Shown here piece after piece: positions 1-12,731 of a DNA stretch of 64,000 nucleotides. The translations under genes and the position numbers were made by a program. Below the pieces are notes generated by a model that was given only the letters and a program-made list of their open reading frames with translations, had not been told where the DNA came from and did not search any database. Numbering within the stretch: position 1 is the first letter of the stretch; each line of letters starts with the position of its first letter. This DNA comes from Chrysomallon squamiferum (Eukaryota; Mollusca; Gastropoda; Neomphalida; Peltospiridae). The stretch lies in the NCBI GenBank assembly GCA_012295275.1, contig CM022665.1, forward strand, positions 33,164,022 through 33,228,021, given 5' to 3'.

Positions 1-489
1 ATTTTTTCAAATGACATAATGTGACATCATCTAGCCAAACACTTCATGTTATTAAATTAACATTCATTAAGCAAACTCTTTGAGATAATAGACACCAATG
101 ACGTGGATGTTGCCAACATTGTCATCATTGACGATGCATCATAGTCCCAACCAGTGCCATTTAAGACTTTTGTCAGAATATGTGGGTTTTTTGCGAACAT
201 TGAAACACATATGTTTGCTTTTGTTTATAAGGATTAACTTCAACAAATATTATTTAACTCATTCTGGAGTTTAACTAATCTCATTATCTCAAATACCAAG
301 TGTTATAAAAGATGTGAAAAAAATTAAATTGATGAGATTACAGAAATCGAAAAAAATAAAATTCAGAATTTGACTTTAGAATTCATGGTTAGAAATATAT
401 ATATATATATATATTGTTTTAGTGTTACACATGTGTCTGTCTGGATTTTATTTTTTCCTTATATACTAAGATAAAATAACTTTTGTGTG
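1..489. other. AT-rich intergenic sequence, no gene seen
   Basis: No open frame with coding character on either strand. A short (AT)n microsatellite lies at about 392-413. Nothing else is recognisable. Confidence 0.5.
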
Positions 490-1510
490 AAGATGAAAAC
501 TAAATAAAATGATTGGTTCTGAATGATCATTTTTGATGAATGGACATAACTATATCATATTGCAGTCAAAACCACATATTATCAATCAAGTAGAAGATTT
601 CTGATTAATCCAGTTTTAGGAAACTATTATTTTAAGTTGTTGAGAATCCTGAACTTTCTTTTATTTTGTTTTGCACACTATTGTCAATTTTGGGGAAAAT
701 AATGTTAGTAGAGCAGTGTTTGCAGTGGAACAGGTTATGGAGTAACATCATAATTAAGATGCTGCTGAGAAATAGAAAACTGAATTCACTGCATTGCTAA
801 TATTCCTGTGATGAATATTACAGTTTATTTATTTATTATATCAAAAAGGATTTGTCATCTTCTAAAAGAAATGTCAGTTGAAAGTACCAATGAACGACAC
901 AAGAAGTTCATACATGTTTAAAAATTATAGTTTATCCAACTATTTTATTATTTATGGTGAAAGTTTATTACACTGGTCATATATTTCACAGTCGAATCTT
1001 GTTCACAGCTGTTTTTGTGTGTGTTTTTTTGTTTGTTTGTTTTTTAATTCAGAAACAAAATTTCCATTTATACATTTAAAATAATTATTGTAATGAGTAA
1101 AATTTATTTAATAATAATAATAATAACAACAATAATTTGAGACCTATATATACACATATATATATATTCTGGACTCTGAATATCTTGTGGTTTAATGAAT
1201 TTTTTGTTTACACCAATTTAACTTTAATGTATGAAAATAATGTTTTGCTCACATTACGGCTTGTTTTTGTTTTTTTTGTTTAGTTTGTTTAGTTTTTGTT
1301 TTTCTTCTTTTTTAAATAGAGGTCTTCCAGTTAAGACCTTAATTAATTTTCTACTCATGGCAGCTGACGTGTAAATTAACAACATATTCATGCCTTGGAT
1401 ACGCATCTCTATCGAAATTTATGTGATACATGGACATTTATTTGAGGGCCAAAAATGTCTCACAAAAAGTCATTTTTATGCCTCATTAATTCATTTACCA
1501 TTTTGTTCCA
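490..1510 (+). repeat. Degenerate direct copy of the promoter/intron 1 segment at 20.1-21.3 kb
   Basis: Long collinear similarity with 20110-21335 on the same strand. Shared blocks include a stretch around 'gaacaggttatgga' (about 730 and 20380), 'gatgtcagttgaaagt'-type sequence (about 870 and 20595), 'tgtttacaccaattta' (about 1207 and 21141) and 'gacatttatttg.gggccaaaaa' (about 1433 and 21270). Where the 20 kb copy has CpG, this copy repeatedly has TpG or CpA, as expected after methylation-driven decay. The match stops before the first coding exon at 21.34 kb, so only upstream and intronic DNA was copied. Confidence 0.75.
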
Positions 1511-2289
1511 AGAGGTCATACTCTTCTAACATTCTAATAAATCAGTATTTGCTAGAAGGCAGGGGAATGTCACCTTCCATCACAGGTCAAAGGTTTTGCA
1601 ACAGCAGTCCAAGAAACCTTGTCGTCAGTAAGCAATAATAAATATTGAGATTTAGTCATCTTTATTTCACCCACCCATCATACCCAAAGCTGTGTGTTTT
1701 AATTGTTAAGATTTGTATTTAAGTGTTGCATTCAGACATATGTAAAAGGGTGAACTCGTGAAAACCTAGATGGAATTAATTTTCCTTGTGAAATCCATGT
1801 TTGTTTCCATCACTTTCCAATACCCAGTGCCCCCTATTTTATTTTATTATTTTAATTTTTTTGAGGAAGGAAATCACAATTGCAATATTTAAAAGGAAGC
1901 AAAATATACTGCAGTGTCTGCACACTGATTTACTGCACTGCTGCAAATGGTGAGTGTAAATAAATGTGTTTGTTCCAAAAATATCTTGTATTGGTAAAAT
2001 CAATGTTGGAATAATAAACTAAAATACACATATTTGGAGTTCAGATTTTTGACAATGTTGAAATACAGCATCTGTCAGTTTTTATCTTTAGTATTTATTT
2101 TATTTTATTTTATTTATTCTTTTTATTTATTTATTTATTTTGTATTTATTTATTTACCAATTGGTATAAATCACATCTTTATTTGACAACAATTTAAAAA
2201 AAGGTGCATTAGCTAAAGAAGGTCAAATTTAAAGTTTTAGGATATTCCCCTCTTGATCATTACATAATATATTGTTTTGATAAATTGTT

Positions 2290-2410
2290 TTTGGTTGCTG
2301 TCGCAGTGCCAGAGCCTAAAGTGTTTATTACATCTAGGGGATATAGGTGTTTAGAACACTATGGCAGGAATTAGTAAATGCAAATTTATCAACATTATGG
2401 TATAATAGGT
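2290..2410 (+). repeat. Dispersed repeat, copy 1 (partner at 36270-36400)
   Basis: The segment containing 'acatctaggggatatagg' and 'ggaattagtaaatgcaaa' aligns collinearly with 36270-36400, which has 'acatctaggggatgtag' and 'gggattagtaagttcaaa'. The family is not recognised, and no coding sequence or terminal repeat is visible. Confidence 0.6.
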
Positions 2411-3589
2411 ATGTCAGTGAAAACCGCTGAATCAAAGAGTGAATTTACTTAACTTCAAAAATTTAAACATTACTTTTAAATATTCGTGTATTTTCTTGTA
2501 AAATGGTATTATGGTCAAACAGAATTTAAATTATCTGCATATACCAACAGTTTATTTATTCATCATAATTATTAATACATCTTTTTTCTGTTTCATATTC
2601 TGGAGTCTCAAGATTATATAAATATAAAAAAATAAATAAAATAATACCTTATTAAAATTATCTATAGTTTCTATATAGAAAAGAAATGAATATACTGAAA
2701 TACAGTTTCATAGATACCCTGGTTTTGAGTTAAAACAAAGTCAAGATTATCTATCTTTGTTACAATTTTTAAAGAATCATTCAGTTTTGAAATATGTTTA
2801 CAGTTGATGTTTGTAAACATCAGTAACAAAATTTATATATCAAAAGTAAACAGTTCTTAAATAGAAACAATTTATTTATTTTAAGATCTTACTCAGCAAT
2901 TAAGCAGTGTGAATGGAGGGAGAGGGGTGGGAGAGAGAGAGAGAGAGAGCACGAACAAGTAGTTTATCAATGCCTAGGGATGGAAGTATTATTAAACTAA
3001 TGAAGCTTAAGCTTCAGGGCCCTTAATCCAGGATGGGCTACAGAAGTGGGCACACAATTTAAGTACCTGTGCTAGTTCTCCAGAACACATAGGCTACTCT
3101 TAATGATTACAGTAACAGCACAGAAGTTTTATGTTTATATCACCAGGCAGGATAGGCATACTTAGATTGTTTGATCAAAGCAAAATTATTTTAAATTTGG
3201 TACAAAATATTAATAATAACAATAATAAGAGTAATACACTGTCAATTATTTATTGAACAAATGTAGCTCGTTGGTTGTTAAAAATCCATTGTATTCTTTG
3301 TTTTAAATTACCTCGGATACATCAGACTAATTAAGGCATGTGTTTTGAGTTTGAAAAGCAAAACCTTGAATGAAGTAGATAAATTGGGAGTTGCAGAAAT
3401 GTGTCAAATGAAAATTTTATTTATTATTATTATTTCTTTAAAACTGATAATAGCATAATGTTTATGTAATCCTGAACGAAAATACAACAAAAAATTATGT
3501 CAGGATTGCAAAATCATCCCAGACCAGAAAAAAAGGGTTTTTATACATCTTGCACCACTGACCCAGCTAGATTGCCTTAACAATTGTGC

Positions 3590-3830
3590 CTATGTAGAGG
3601 GCACTTGGCAGAACTTGTTGCTGCATCAAATTATCAGACAGAAATGTGGAAAATGGCAAATCATGAGAATGGAATTGATGGAAAGATGACAGAGAACCAC
3701 TCTGGTGCTGATGAAATGATCTTACAATAAAAACTAAGAGAACTGGAGGAATCTGATGATGAAACAGGAGAACAGAAATTTGCTGCAGATCAAAATAACA
3801 GTACAAGTGAAATTTGTGATATGGGTGCAG
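3590..3830 (+). pseudogene. Possible decayed coding fragment
   Basis: One plus-strand frame reads as plausible acidic protein for about 80 residues, including LRELEESDDETGEQK, but is interrupted by an in-frame stop at about 3728. No splice sites clearly bound it and no family is recognised. It could be an old retrocopy, a broken exon or chance. Low confidence. Confidence 0.2.
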
Positions 3831-5061
3831 TAGAAATTTATTTTACTGTGGGCATAGGACACTATTAGCAGACTGGACAGTGTATATGTGATTTATCTTA
3901 AATATTCCCAGTGATATTTGTTCCTACTGAGACTAAGTGATTGGTTAGCAGAATACAGATGTATATTTCCATTCCAAATTCTAGATGGCTAAATGTTTAA
4001 TCATTGTAAAGTCATTACTTTAAGTTCACGTTGTTTCAACATATCTGCATCCTAATTTTTATCTAACTTTAGGATACAGTAATATTTTTTTACTTCGCTG
4101 TTTTTCCCTTTTAAAAAATGTAATAAAGTACATGAAGGGAATTACTAAAATTATTTAAAATCCTTGTTCTCTTTCATATTAATATTAACATTAACATTTA
4201 TAAACAGATAAATATAATTTTGATCCTATTTGTTAAACTGTTAAGTAAAAGAAACTACAAAACTAGATTATTAAAGTTTGTTATTTTTAGTATGTAAAAA
4301 ATTAATTCCCATGAATGCTGAAACAAAAAATGATCTGTAGTTATTTTTAAAGTAATCTGTCAAAATGTACATACTAGAAAACAAATTATTACTAAATAAG
4401 TCAGCACGGTCAGCAAATTATTTTGTCAGAATGAAGCATAATGTGTTGTTTGTAGTATCCACAAAATAGTGAACGAAACACTTAGCTTGATAAGGTTAAA
4501 TTACACTTTTATTTTAAAAAAGCTGTTTAAAACAATATCCCTTTATTATTATAACTGTATTTGAAACTGAAGAAACTCGGTTAAATCTACTTAGAAAATA
4601 ATAATTAAGAAAACACTGAACAGTAACAAAACAATTTCCATGATTATATTAATGTCAACAAATGGATAGTTATCTCTATACGTGTGAATCTGAAAGAAAA
4701 AAAATAGTGGAATGACTGAATTCCATTTATTGGCAAATAATTACTGCTATGTCAGAATACAACTATTGGATTTTAAATTAACCAGTATATTTGTTTTTAT
4801 GATGTAACAGTGCTTATCTAAAATTGTTGAATTATGCACTTCAAGCATTCTTTTAAGATTTCACACTACTATTTTTATATTTATTATTAATAGTGAATAA
4901 ACACAATGCAAACTATAAATGTATAAATAAGACATGCTTTTGGAAGTAGATTTTAAAGTTTAGGACAAAAACATAGTTCTTATTTTATTGTGTATTTTTA
5001 TACTGAAAAAGAAATGTTACAAACATGAAGGATATCATCTGTTTAAATTAATTCTTCTTAT

Positions 5062-5067
5062 TTTATT
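5062..5067 (-). terminator. Candidate poly-A signal of the TTLL2-like gene
   Basis: AATAAA on the minus strand (TTTATT on plus), about 260 nt past the TAA stop. It is a consensus hexamer, but such hexamers are common in AT-rich DNA. Confidence 0.4.
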
Positions 5068-5325
5068 TTTGATGTAATTCATTTGCAGTTCTGCATTTGG
5101 TACTACACTATTTTTACCTTATTACCAAATGTTTTACTTAAAGTCCTGAAGAAAAGAGAGACATAAAGGAATTATTTTTCTTTGTACAAACCATACAAAA
5201 ATAAATTGTTTTAAGAGACAGTGTAATATTTAACACTGTATCCTAACTAATGAGATTAAAACCAGTGACCTCCTGAGTTGTATTACTTGCAAATTCTGCT
5301 GAAACCAATATCAATACTGTGCTTA

Positions 5326-7560
5326 TTAAGTTGTTTTGAGAGGACCCCATAGTTGTTCTTCTGTCTGCCCTTGACTTTTAGAATTTGCAGATTCTCTAAT
5401 AAGTTTCTGAGTTTCTCGTATAATAACTCTGATATCCAAGACTGGCTGGCTGGCATTTTTAGTTGCTTCATTAAAAGGAAAAACAAGGTAGAATTCTCCA
5501 ATACGTTTTGGGATTTCCTTAGGAGTTGATGCTGTTGTGTTGACAAACTTGTTTTTAGAAGCTGTTAGATATGGCTTGTGAGAACCATTCATTTTGCTCT
5601 GACCAGATACTACCAATTTAGGATTAGATATCTTGATTGGTGACACTCTGGGCAAATGCAATGTATGGTCACATTTCTTCTGCTTTTTCTTACCAGTTGC
5701 CAATTTATTAAGAATAGGTGTGTCATTCTGGTCCTGCTCTTGGATAAAACCTGTAACAACTGGTTGTTTATCTTTCTTAATACTTGCCTTCAGATAAGAT
5801 GACTTGACTTTTAAGGGACTTTTTGCAAGTCTGGCCAAGGCAGGCTGACCTGGAATTCTTTTTAACTTCTGCCAGTGAAAAGGTACATGTTTACTATCAT
5901 TTTGGGTGGAATTGCCATACAGTGAACTCATAATAGCAGGATTTGATGTTACTGTGTTTGGCAAAGAGATTTCACTGTCAGACTTATAACAATCATTGTA
6001 AATTTCAGAAAAACTTGAAATGCCCTTATCAGAGACAGTAGATGATTTGTTATGACCTTTTTGTAATAAACAACAACTCTTTGTTTTCGACAATCTTCTA
6101 GAGCTGGCAGAACATTTTGTCTGTGATTTAGCTGTCTCTGCATGTGACATGACTGTACTTTCAGTTCTCTCTGATTTCAGAGCTTTACCTAATTCATCAC
6201 AAAACAAAGAACCAAAAGACTCCTCTGCAAAATCAGTTTTTATCACATCTGCAGTTGGTGCTAAACATTCTTCTATATCATCATCTTCTGAGTGATAAAC
6301 AAGAGGAAGACCACATATTGGAAGTTCAGAATCTGTTGTTTTACAACAACCACTTTCATTCTGAGTATTAGCCTGTCCTTTACCCTGCATAACAGTTTGT
6401 CTTTTTGATGTATCAGAAATATTTCGGCCTGTGTGTCTTTGTGAATGGTTGTGGGATGTAAAACTTGAAGTATTTGAAATGTTCTTGTTTGCATGCTGCG
6501 ATTCAGAGCAGTGAGCTCCTCTCTCAGCATCAGTACTTTTAAAATTCAACATTTCCATTAGATCATGAAGCAATGGTTTCTTCACCAGTACGTCTGCCTG
6601 ACAGTCAGATGCTAAAGCAGGACTAAAATTGACTTCAAGAAGCCAGGGTTTTAGATTTTCATCAACAAGAATGTCAAACCCATACAGTTCAAAACAGTTA
6701 TCAACCTTTGGCACACTGGGTGCCTGAGTAATTAATGTGAGAATAACTATGTTGATGATACGAAGCCAGAGTTTCTGGTCATTAATGCCTTTCTGATGAA
6801 AGTAGTAACGTAATTGTAGAAGTGTCCATTTACATCCAGGACCAACTCTCTCCTTGTCACACATGTAGCTGGGACTGTGTTTGTTAATGGAAGTGTTAGT
6901 TAAGTGAGCAAAGATATTGTTTATTGAATTCAAATCAAATTTTTCTGTACTGAATCTCACCAGACCTTCCTGGTGGATATAGACAGTTAGAGGATGAAAG
7001 GATGGAACAGCTACATAGATTCTGATGTCAAATTTATAGCCAGCTATGAGGAATGGATTTGACACATACTGTTGGATGATAGCACTACAGTCATACTGCA
7101 GCTCAGATAACTCTCTGAACAAAAATATTCCTCTTCCTCGAGACATATCCACTGGTTTACAGATCCACAACAAAGATTTATTATTCTCTGTTCCTTTCAG
7201 TTTACTGTACTCAGCAACAAACTTAGTGTAATCATTAGGCACATTGAATGCTAGTGGACTAAAATTATAAACACCACTTCCATAAACACCCTTCATCCGT
7301 TTCAGGGTTCTAGCAAGAAAGTCCTTTCTTGTGATGCCTACAGAGTTTGGATAATGATTCAGCCGCTGCCAAGGATTGATCTGATTGTAGTCACTTGTGC
7401 GGAAACGTGACGTCTTCCACCATATATTCCAGTCAGATTCATCATGTTTCTCCTCATCATATTCCAGCCACCCTTTCTCCAGAAACACTTGATGCAGTAA
7501 TTCTGGCCCGATTCCATTGTCATTGATTCTAAAAACAAGGGCTTTATTTTCCATTTTCAT
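5326..7560 (-). CDS. TTLL2: TTLL2-like tubulin tyrosine ligase-like protein (probable tubulin polyglutamylase), 744 aa
   Basis: Members of the TTL-like ATP-grasp family ligate glutamate or similar residues to tubulin; TTLL2 is a predicted polyglutamylase linked to cilia and sperm. Residues 7-340 form the TTL domain. Visible landmarks are WICKP (132-136), the glycine-rich SRGRGI loop (140-145), YKFDIRIYV (175-183, with D178 and R180), AHLTNTSINK (218-227), and GFDILVD followed by the metal/ATP-site motif LLEVNFSPAL (307-316, E309 and N311). Overall order and spacing match vertebrate TTLL2 closely. Residues 341-744 are a Ser/Lys-rich tail without recognised domains, longer than usual. The whole protein is one uninterrupted frame, as in mammalian TTLL2, where the coding region lies largely in a single exon. 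The start is the first ATG after an in-frame TAA 20 codons upstream (7618-7620). A 5' non-coding exon farther upstream is possible. Polyglutamylase versus other TTLL activity is inference. Confidence 0.92.
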   Translation of the reverse strand: MKMENKALVFRINDNGIGPELLHQVFLEKGWLEYDEEKHDESDWNIWWKTSRFRTSDYNQINPWQRLNHYPNSVGITRKDFLARTLKRMKGVYGSGVYNFSPLAFNVPNDYTKFVAEYSKLKGTENNKSLLWICKPVDMSRGRGIFLFRELSELQYDCSAIIQQYVSNPFLIAGYKFDIRIYVAVPSFHPLTVYIHQEGLVRFSTEKFDLNSINNIFAHLTNTSINKHSPSYMCDKERVGPGCKWTLLQLRYYFHQKGINDQKLWLRIINIVILTLITQAPSVPKVDNCFELYGFDILVDENLKPWLLEVNFSPALASDCQADVLVKKPLLHDLMEMLNFKSTDAERGAHCSESQHANKNISNTSSFTSHNHSQRHTGRNISDTSKRQTVMQGKGQANTQNESGCCKTTDSELPICGLPLVYHSEDDDIEECLAPTADVIKTDFAEESFGSLFCDELGKALKSERTESTVMSHAETAKSQTKCSASSRRLSKTKSCCLLQKGHNKSSTVSDKGISSFSEIYNDCYKSDSEISLPNTVTSNPAIMSSLYGNSTQNDSKHVPFHWQKLKRIPGQPALARLAKSPLKVKSSYLKASIKKDKQPVVTGFIQEQDQNDTPILNKLATGKKKQKKCDHTLHLPRVSPIKISNPKLVVSGQSKMNGSHKPYLTASKNKFVNTTASTPKEIPKRIGEFYLVFPFNEATKNASQPVLDIRVIIRETQKLIRESANSKSQGQTEEQLWGPLKTT

Positions 7561-7620
7561 TATTTTTAAATGTTTGTAATGTTCTACTGCATGTTCACCA
7601 CATGATCTCAGTTGCAGTTA

Positions 7621-7697
7621 TAAATTCAAAAAGCAGTGGTCATAACTATTTTTTCTGATGCTGAAACTGTGTCAATCTGAAAACAACAACAACAACT

Positions 7698-7728
<31 letters not shown>

Positions 7729-8336
7729 TTATATAATTTTTTTAGGTTTTTTTAATACATTTCAAGTTTAAGATCTTATGTTTGAGATAATTAGACACAA
7801 ATGAGAGATAAAAGTAACTGTGATAGCTTATGTAGTTTGTATCAAGCACACTTCGACTTGAAAGAAAATTCTCTATTATCAATCACAAATGCAAAGGATT
7901 TAATTTAAATGCTACGAAATAAATGTAATTTATAAAAATGCTGCATGTATCTTGTATGAACAATATCAATAAAAGCAAAAGTTTGACACAAAGTTTAATT
8001 TGAAGAATTTCAGGTAAATATATCTGTTAACTGCTTGGTATTTAGACACAATGTGTGAGGAATACATGAGGTATATATGACAACCAAGCACATACTTTTT
8101 TAGAACAATTTATGATGTGCATTTAATGATAATCATGCCTAATTCCATTCTGTTATATTCAAGTGGCGGAAATAATTTTCCTTAGCTGTACTGGGAACAA
8201 CTGATGGTAATAAAAAAAAACAAAAAAACATCTATATAAATTACAATATAGTCTGATAAACTGATCTGCAAGACAACATTAACAAAAATGACAATCATAT
8301 AGTTTGTTGGTTTGTTCTTGTTTGTTTTAATTTTTT

Positions 8337-8371
<35 letters not shown>

Positions 8372-11300
8372 GTATATGTTTAGATTGATTTTGCAGCCAC
8401 TGATGGTCAGGAAACACTTTTAAACTGGATCAAATTAGGACCAGACAGTTGAAATTGATTTAAATTTATTTATTTATTTATTCCTTTTTTTAAATTAATA
8501 ATCTGATTTTATTGAAGCTTCTTCTATTAATACATTCGTACCATTAATATTAATGCATTTCATTTAATCTTGTTTTTTAAGTTTACATTTCTAATAAAGC
8601 ATGTTGCTTCAGAGACTTGGGAGTGTGGCCCTGTGAACCTCAATTTCCTGATCTGATAAAATTGCAAATCTTAAATACCTTTGAGAATAATAAAGTATCA
8701 GATACAGATCATGAAGGAATATTCAACTCAGGAAAGGAAATTAAAAACATGACATAAATATCCACTGCACAATTTGTGTATGTACAGTGAATAATATGAT
8801 TATGCAAAATTGAAGTTTAAGTAATGAGCAACTGATAAGCAAACTAAAACATGGGTATGACAATAGTATTATTTGGTTAACAGGTTATTTCTACATAACT
8901 CATTTTAAAATGTTAGTTGGGTTTTTTTAGTTTTAGTTTTTTTGCTTTGTTTATTGCTTATTAATGTTAATGACAAACCAAATAGTTTGTTTGAGTTTTT
9001 CAACTGTCTCTACATTGCAATATTTGAAATTCTGAATATATAAAAATCAAATGAAATCAAACTCATGTTTCTCAGATCCCTACTTGAGAAGTATATATTG
9101 CTGGATTATTATTATCTGACCTCTTTTTGTGCATAAAAAATAAAATCTTTGGAACCAAGGTTCCAGAAATCAGTGGTGTATCTATGTCTGCTTACACATG
9201 TATGTTTATCTATCTACATCTATCTACGAGATGAATAAAATCACTTGAAGTAAATGTTGGAGGTGCTTCTTAAATTTCAAAGATTTTTACTTTACACTAC
9301 TTTCTTTGTGAAATAACATCTCTGAAATTGATCTGTATGGACTTGAAGGTTAAAAACAGTTAACAATTGATTTAATGATGACTGATACTGTTAAAAAGTA
9401 TCACTGAATGTACAATGTAATGTATTCACCAATATTACATATGTAAATATATATATTTCAACAAAAATTATCAAATGAAATTTAATACAAACGGTTACTG
9501 ATTGCTCTCTGACTGAAATGCCTGTAAAAAATGAATTAAAATCCACTTAAAATTAAAACTGTTATGTTAATTTTATTTGTTCTTATTTAACTCATCTTAA
9601 TACTATGCTTTTCAATATATATTTATTTATGACTGACTGGCATTAAATAACTTTCTTGTTCATACTGTATCTTTTTGTCAGTGCTACTCATAATTAAATA
9701 TGCCTCTTTATTATTTTTTAACAGACTATGTCCATTCACCTTATACATACACAAAAAACAAAACATTATAACATGAATAATACAGTAATCATAAAAATTA
9801 AAAAAAAAATAATAATAAAATATGTATTTTTGCACACTTTTTATTTGTAAAATTAAAAATAACAAGTTACTTCAGATGTGAATACATACATATACGTTAC
9901 TGTTGGTACATATCTATTATAGTATTATCATATACATCATTTTCATGTAATAATATAATTTGCAATGGTATGTTTGTTGTTTATCTTTGATCCAATTATA
10001 TAAAATATTTACCTGAAGGAGCATAATCTAGTAATATAACCTTCAAAGTCTACTCTAACAATTTATATTAATACCCGTACGTCACTTCTTTGGAGTTTAA
10101 AGCAAGTTACCGGACTCGCCGATCTCCAAAGAGACAAGCTGACTTCGCGACGGTCATAATGAGTCAATGTCACCAGTTAATGAGTTATAGGTCCAGATAA
10201 TAAAATAAATTAAATAGTCGTCGTTAAATATTTTTCTGTGAAATATATAATTAATAACATTACATACTGGTAACTTTCAAAGTATATAATCTTTGATAAA
10301 GACAATGAAATATTTACCTCTCTCATTATTTGTTACCTTTTCCAACACCTCTCCGTTGTTGACATCACGTGATGATTACGATTGCTAGCGACACCCAATG
10401 TAAATGACAGTCTGATACAATAGCAACAAAGTATTTTCATTCTGGTAAATAAATACGACTTCGGTTCATTACTCCAAAGTACAGATTTAAATAAATAAAT
10501 AAATAAAATTAATAAACAGCTCAGTCCATATTTGCAAATTGCATTATTTTAGCGAGTTCAGTGATGTGCGGAAAGATTTCGATACAACTTACATTAAAAT
10601 CATGCTGAAAAAGGGCATCAAGTTACTATTTTTTGTAATCTTGAAGAAGGCACGGAGGTTTTTCTTTTCATATCTTCGGGTCCGTTTAGTTGGTTTGTCT
10701 TATTTTCGGGTAAAAAAATCCAAAAAATCCCGCGCTCATAAAATATAGTAGTTATCTATAAAGTTTAGTATGTTTGTCATCAATGACAGTTTATATACAT
10801 TTAAAACAAAAACGCATATGCTTTTCTGCACTACTTCCTAGACCTACTTACCTCCCTTGAATGAAAACAATTTAAGAATGAGTACATCCGTTACAGTAGT
10901 GCAATGTTTTTCTTCTTTTTGTTTTGTTCTTAAAAGAAGAAATCGTAGCAAAATTAGGAGAAAAACGTATTTTAATTTACAAACCACGGTTAAAAGCGAC
11001 ACTTTTATTTTCTTCTGGCGATACATACATGCAATTATGCATACACACGCCCCAGTTGTTGTGCAAGAACTGCCATTATGATTATGCCATACAAGTTTAA
11101 AATAGATTGAACCATTCTCCCAGAAATGCACAAATTGGAACATTTGTCTTTTCGATAAAATTATTAAATATTGATGCCTCACAAGAATTAAAAATATGTG
11201 ATAAAACATCAGAAGACTATCAAACCATCGGAACTGTATGTTCAAATAGTTGTATTTATGTTTGAAAAAAATAGCTCATTGTTTGTTCTGTATTAGGCAA

Positions 11301-12731
11301 AGTGGCATATCCTATTTCTAATAGCATATATGTATTTATTATTATTATTTTTTTTTTGCATATGATTTATTGTTAAGAATAAAAAACATATAATATATTT
11401 TTTATATATTTGTCCTAAAAGCCACACATCAAACATGGCCCTTGTTTTTGAATCATTACCATGACATTGTGTATGTTGGACAACTGGTTGAATATACAAA
11501 GATCAAGAAAATGCATCACATGATCAGAAAAACTACAATTTTAATAATGGAAATTTATTTTTGTGTAATTCTTTAATAAATCTCGTTAAATCACAACTTA
11601 TCATGCATATATTTATGAAGCACAAATATTACAGAGAGGCAACATTGGTAGAATGGGCAACATCATGAATGTACATTATTCTGAATAGAATATTTCAAAA
11701 ATAAAGTAGGGATGAGAGGGACATGGAAAAGTCCAAAAGGAGTAACTTAGAAAGAAATTGACTACATCTTGACAATCATACCAAATACAATTAGAAGTAA
11801 CATTCATTAGCAAAGTCAATATTGTAAGTGATCACAAAGAACAAAATTGTACTGAATATAGAAAAAGGCTAATGAACAAGAAACCATACAAATTAGACAT
11901 AATATAAATAGGATCAAAGAATAGTGAATTCCAATTTGAATGACAAAATCATTTCTAGACCCTTAAGTAATTAGAAGACATTGATTCTGTATGAAAATAC
12001 CACAAACATGATCCAATAAGTTGCCACTGTCACAGCCAAAACAACAAACAAGGAAAACAAAATGGAGGATTTTATTACCCACAACAGAGTAAGCAGAAAT
12101 AGGCAAAACAATCAAAAAGAGAATAACTGAGGACATTAGGAATAACAACAAAGAAATCAAATGAAAAATAATTACAGCATCAAACAGCTTGCAGAAAGTT
12201 GGAAGAGCACAGATGCTTTGGCCAAGACAGACTGATTACTCTAAAAAGTATAAAGCTATTTTAGCCTCATATTTAGTTTAAATATGCCAATGAATTTCTG
12301 GCAATATTGCTTCATCCTCTTATATTTCAAACTCATACACTTCTATTACAATTACAGTACAACACCAGTCTCTGCCAAATATCTGATAATATAACAACAG
12401 AATCATAAAATTGCTAGTGTGTCTGTGGTACTAAAATTCCGAAAATTATCATGATGTTAATAAAATATGAAAAATCATCATAATTAAAGTAACTTATCTT
12501 TTGTAATTTTTCCTTTTGAAATATTTGATGTTATCTGTGAAATTAGACCATACATTTCTTTTTACTGCAAAATTACAAACATATTTAAATATTCAATTTG
12601 TCTAATTTGTTCTCAAATATTAGCTGAGAGAAAGTTAAATTTAAAGTAATATCATCATATATACAAAAGGTGATCAATACTGACAAATGATATTTTGTTA
12701 TTATTCTTTACATTTTATCTTTTCTGTCATT
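7621..12731. other. Upstream intergenic region of the TTLL2-like gene
   Basis: Contains ATT repeats at about 7697-7732, a (CA)n microsatellite at 8339-8369 and an A-rich run at 9799-9815, but no recognised protein. A locally CpG-rich patch lies at about 10070-10400 and is listed separately. The remainder is plain AT-rich sequence. Confidence 0.5.
10070..10400. promoter_or_regulatory. CpG-containing patch with inverted repeat and palindromic E-box; candidate promoter
   Basis: Against a nearly CpG-free background this segment has many CpGs (for example at 10078-10160). It carries a perfect 9-bp inverted repeat, TCTTTGGAG at 10087-10095 and CTCCAAAGA at 10124-10132, and a 12-bp palindrome CATCACGTGATG at 10363-10374 centred on a CACGTG E-box. 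It lies 2.5 kb upstream of the TTLL2-like start and could be its promoter, if that gene has a 5' non-coding exon, or that of an unseen gene. Function is inferred. Confidence 0.35.

Larger units (their letters stand above)
1511..5325. other. Intergenic region downstream of the TTLL2-like gene
   Basis: AT-rich DNA without a convincing gene. It holds a repeat at about 2290-2410 that recurs at 36270-36400, a (GA)n run near 2930-2949, and a broken coding-like stretch at about 3590-3830. The segment just below 5325 should be the 3' untranslated region of the minus-strand TTLL2-like gene. A poly-A signal on that strand (TTTATT on the plus strand) lies at 5062-5067. Confidence 0.5.
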
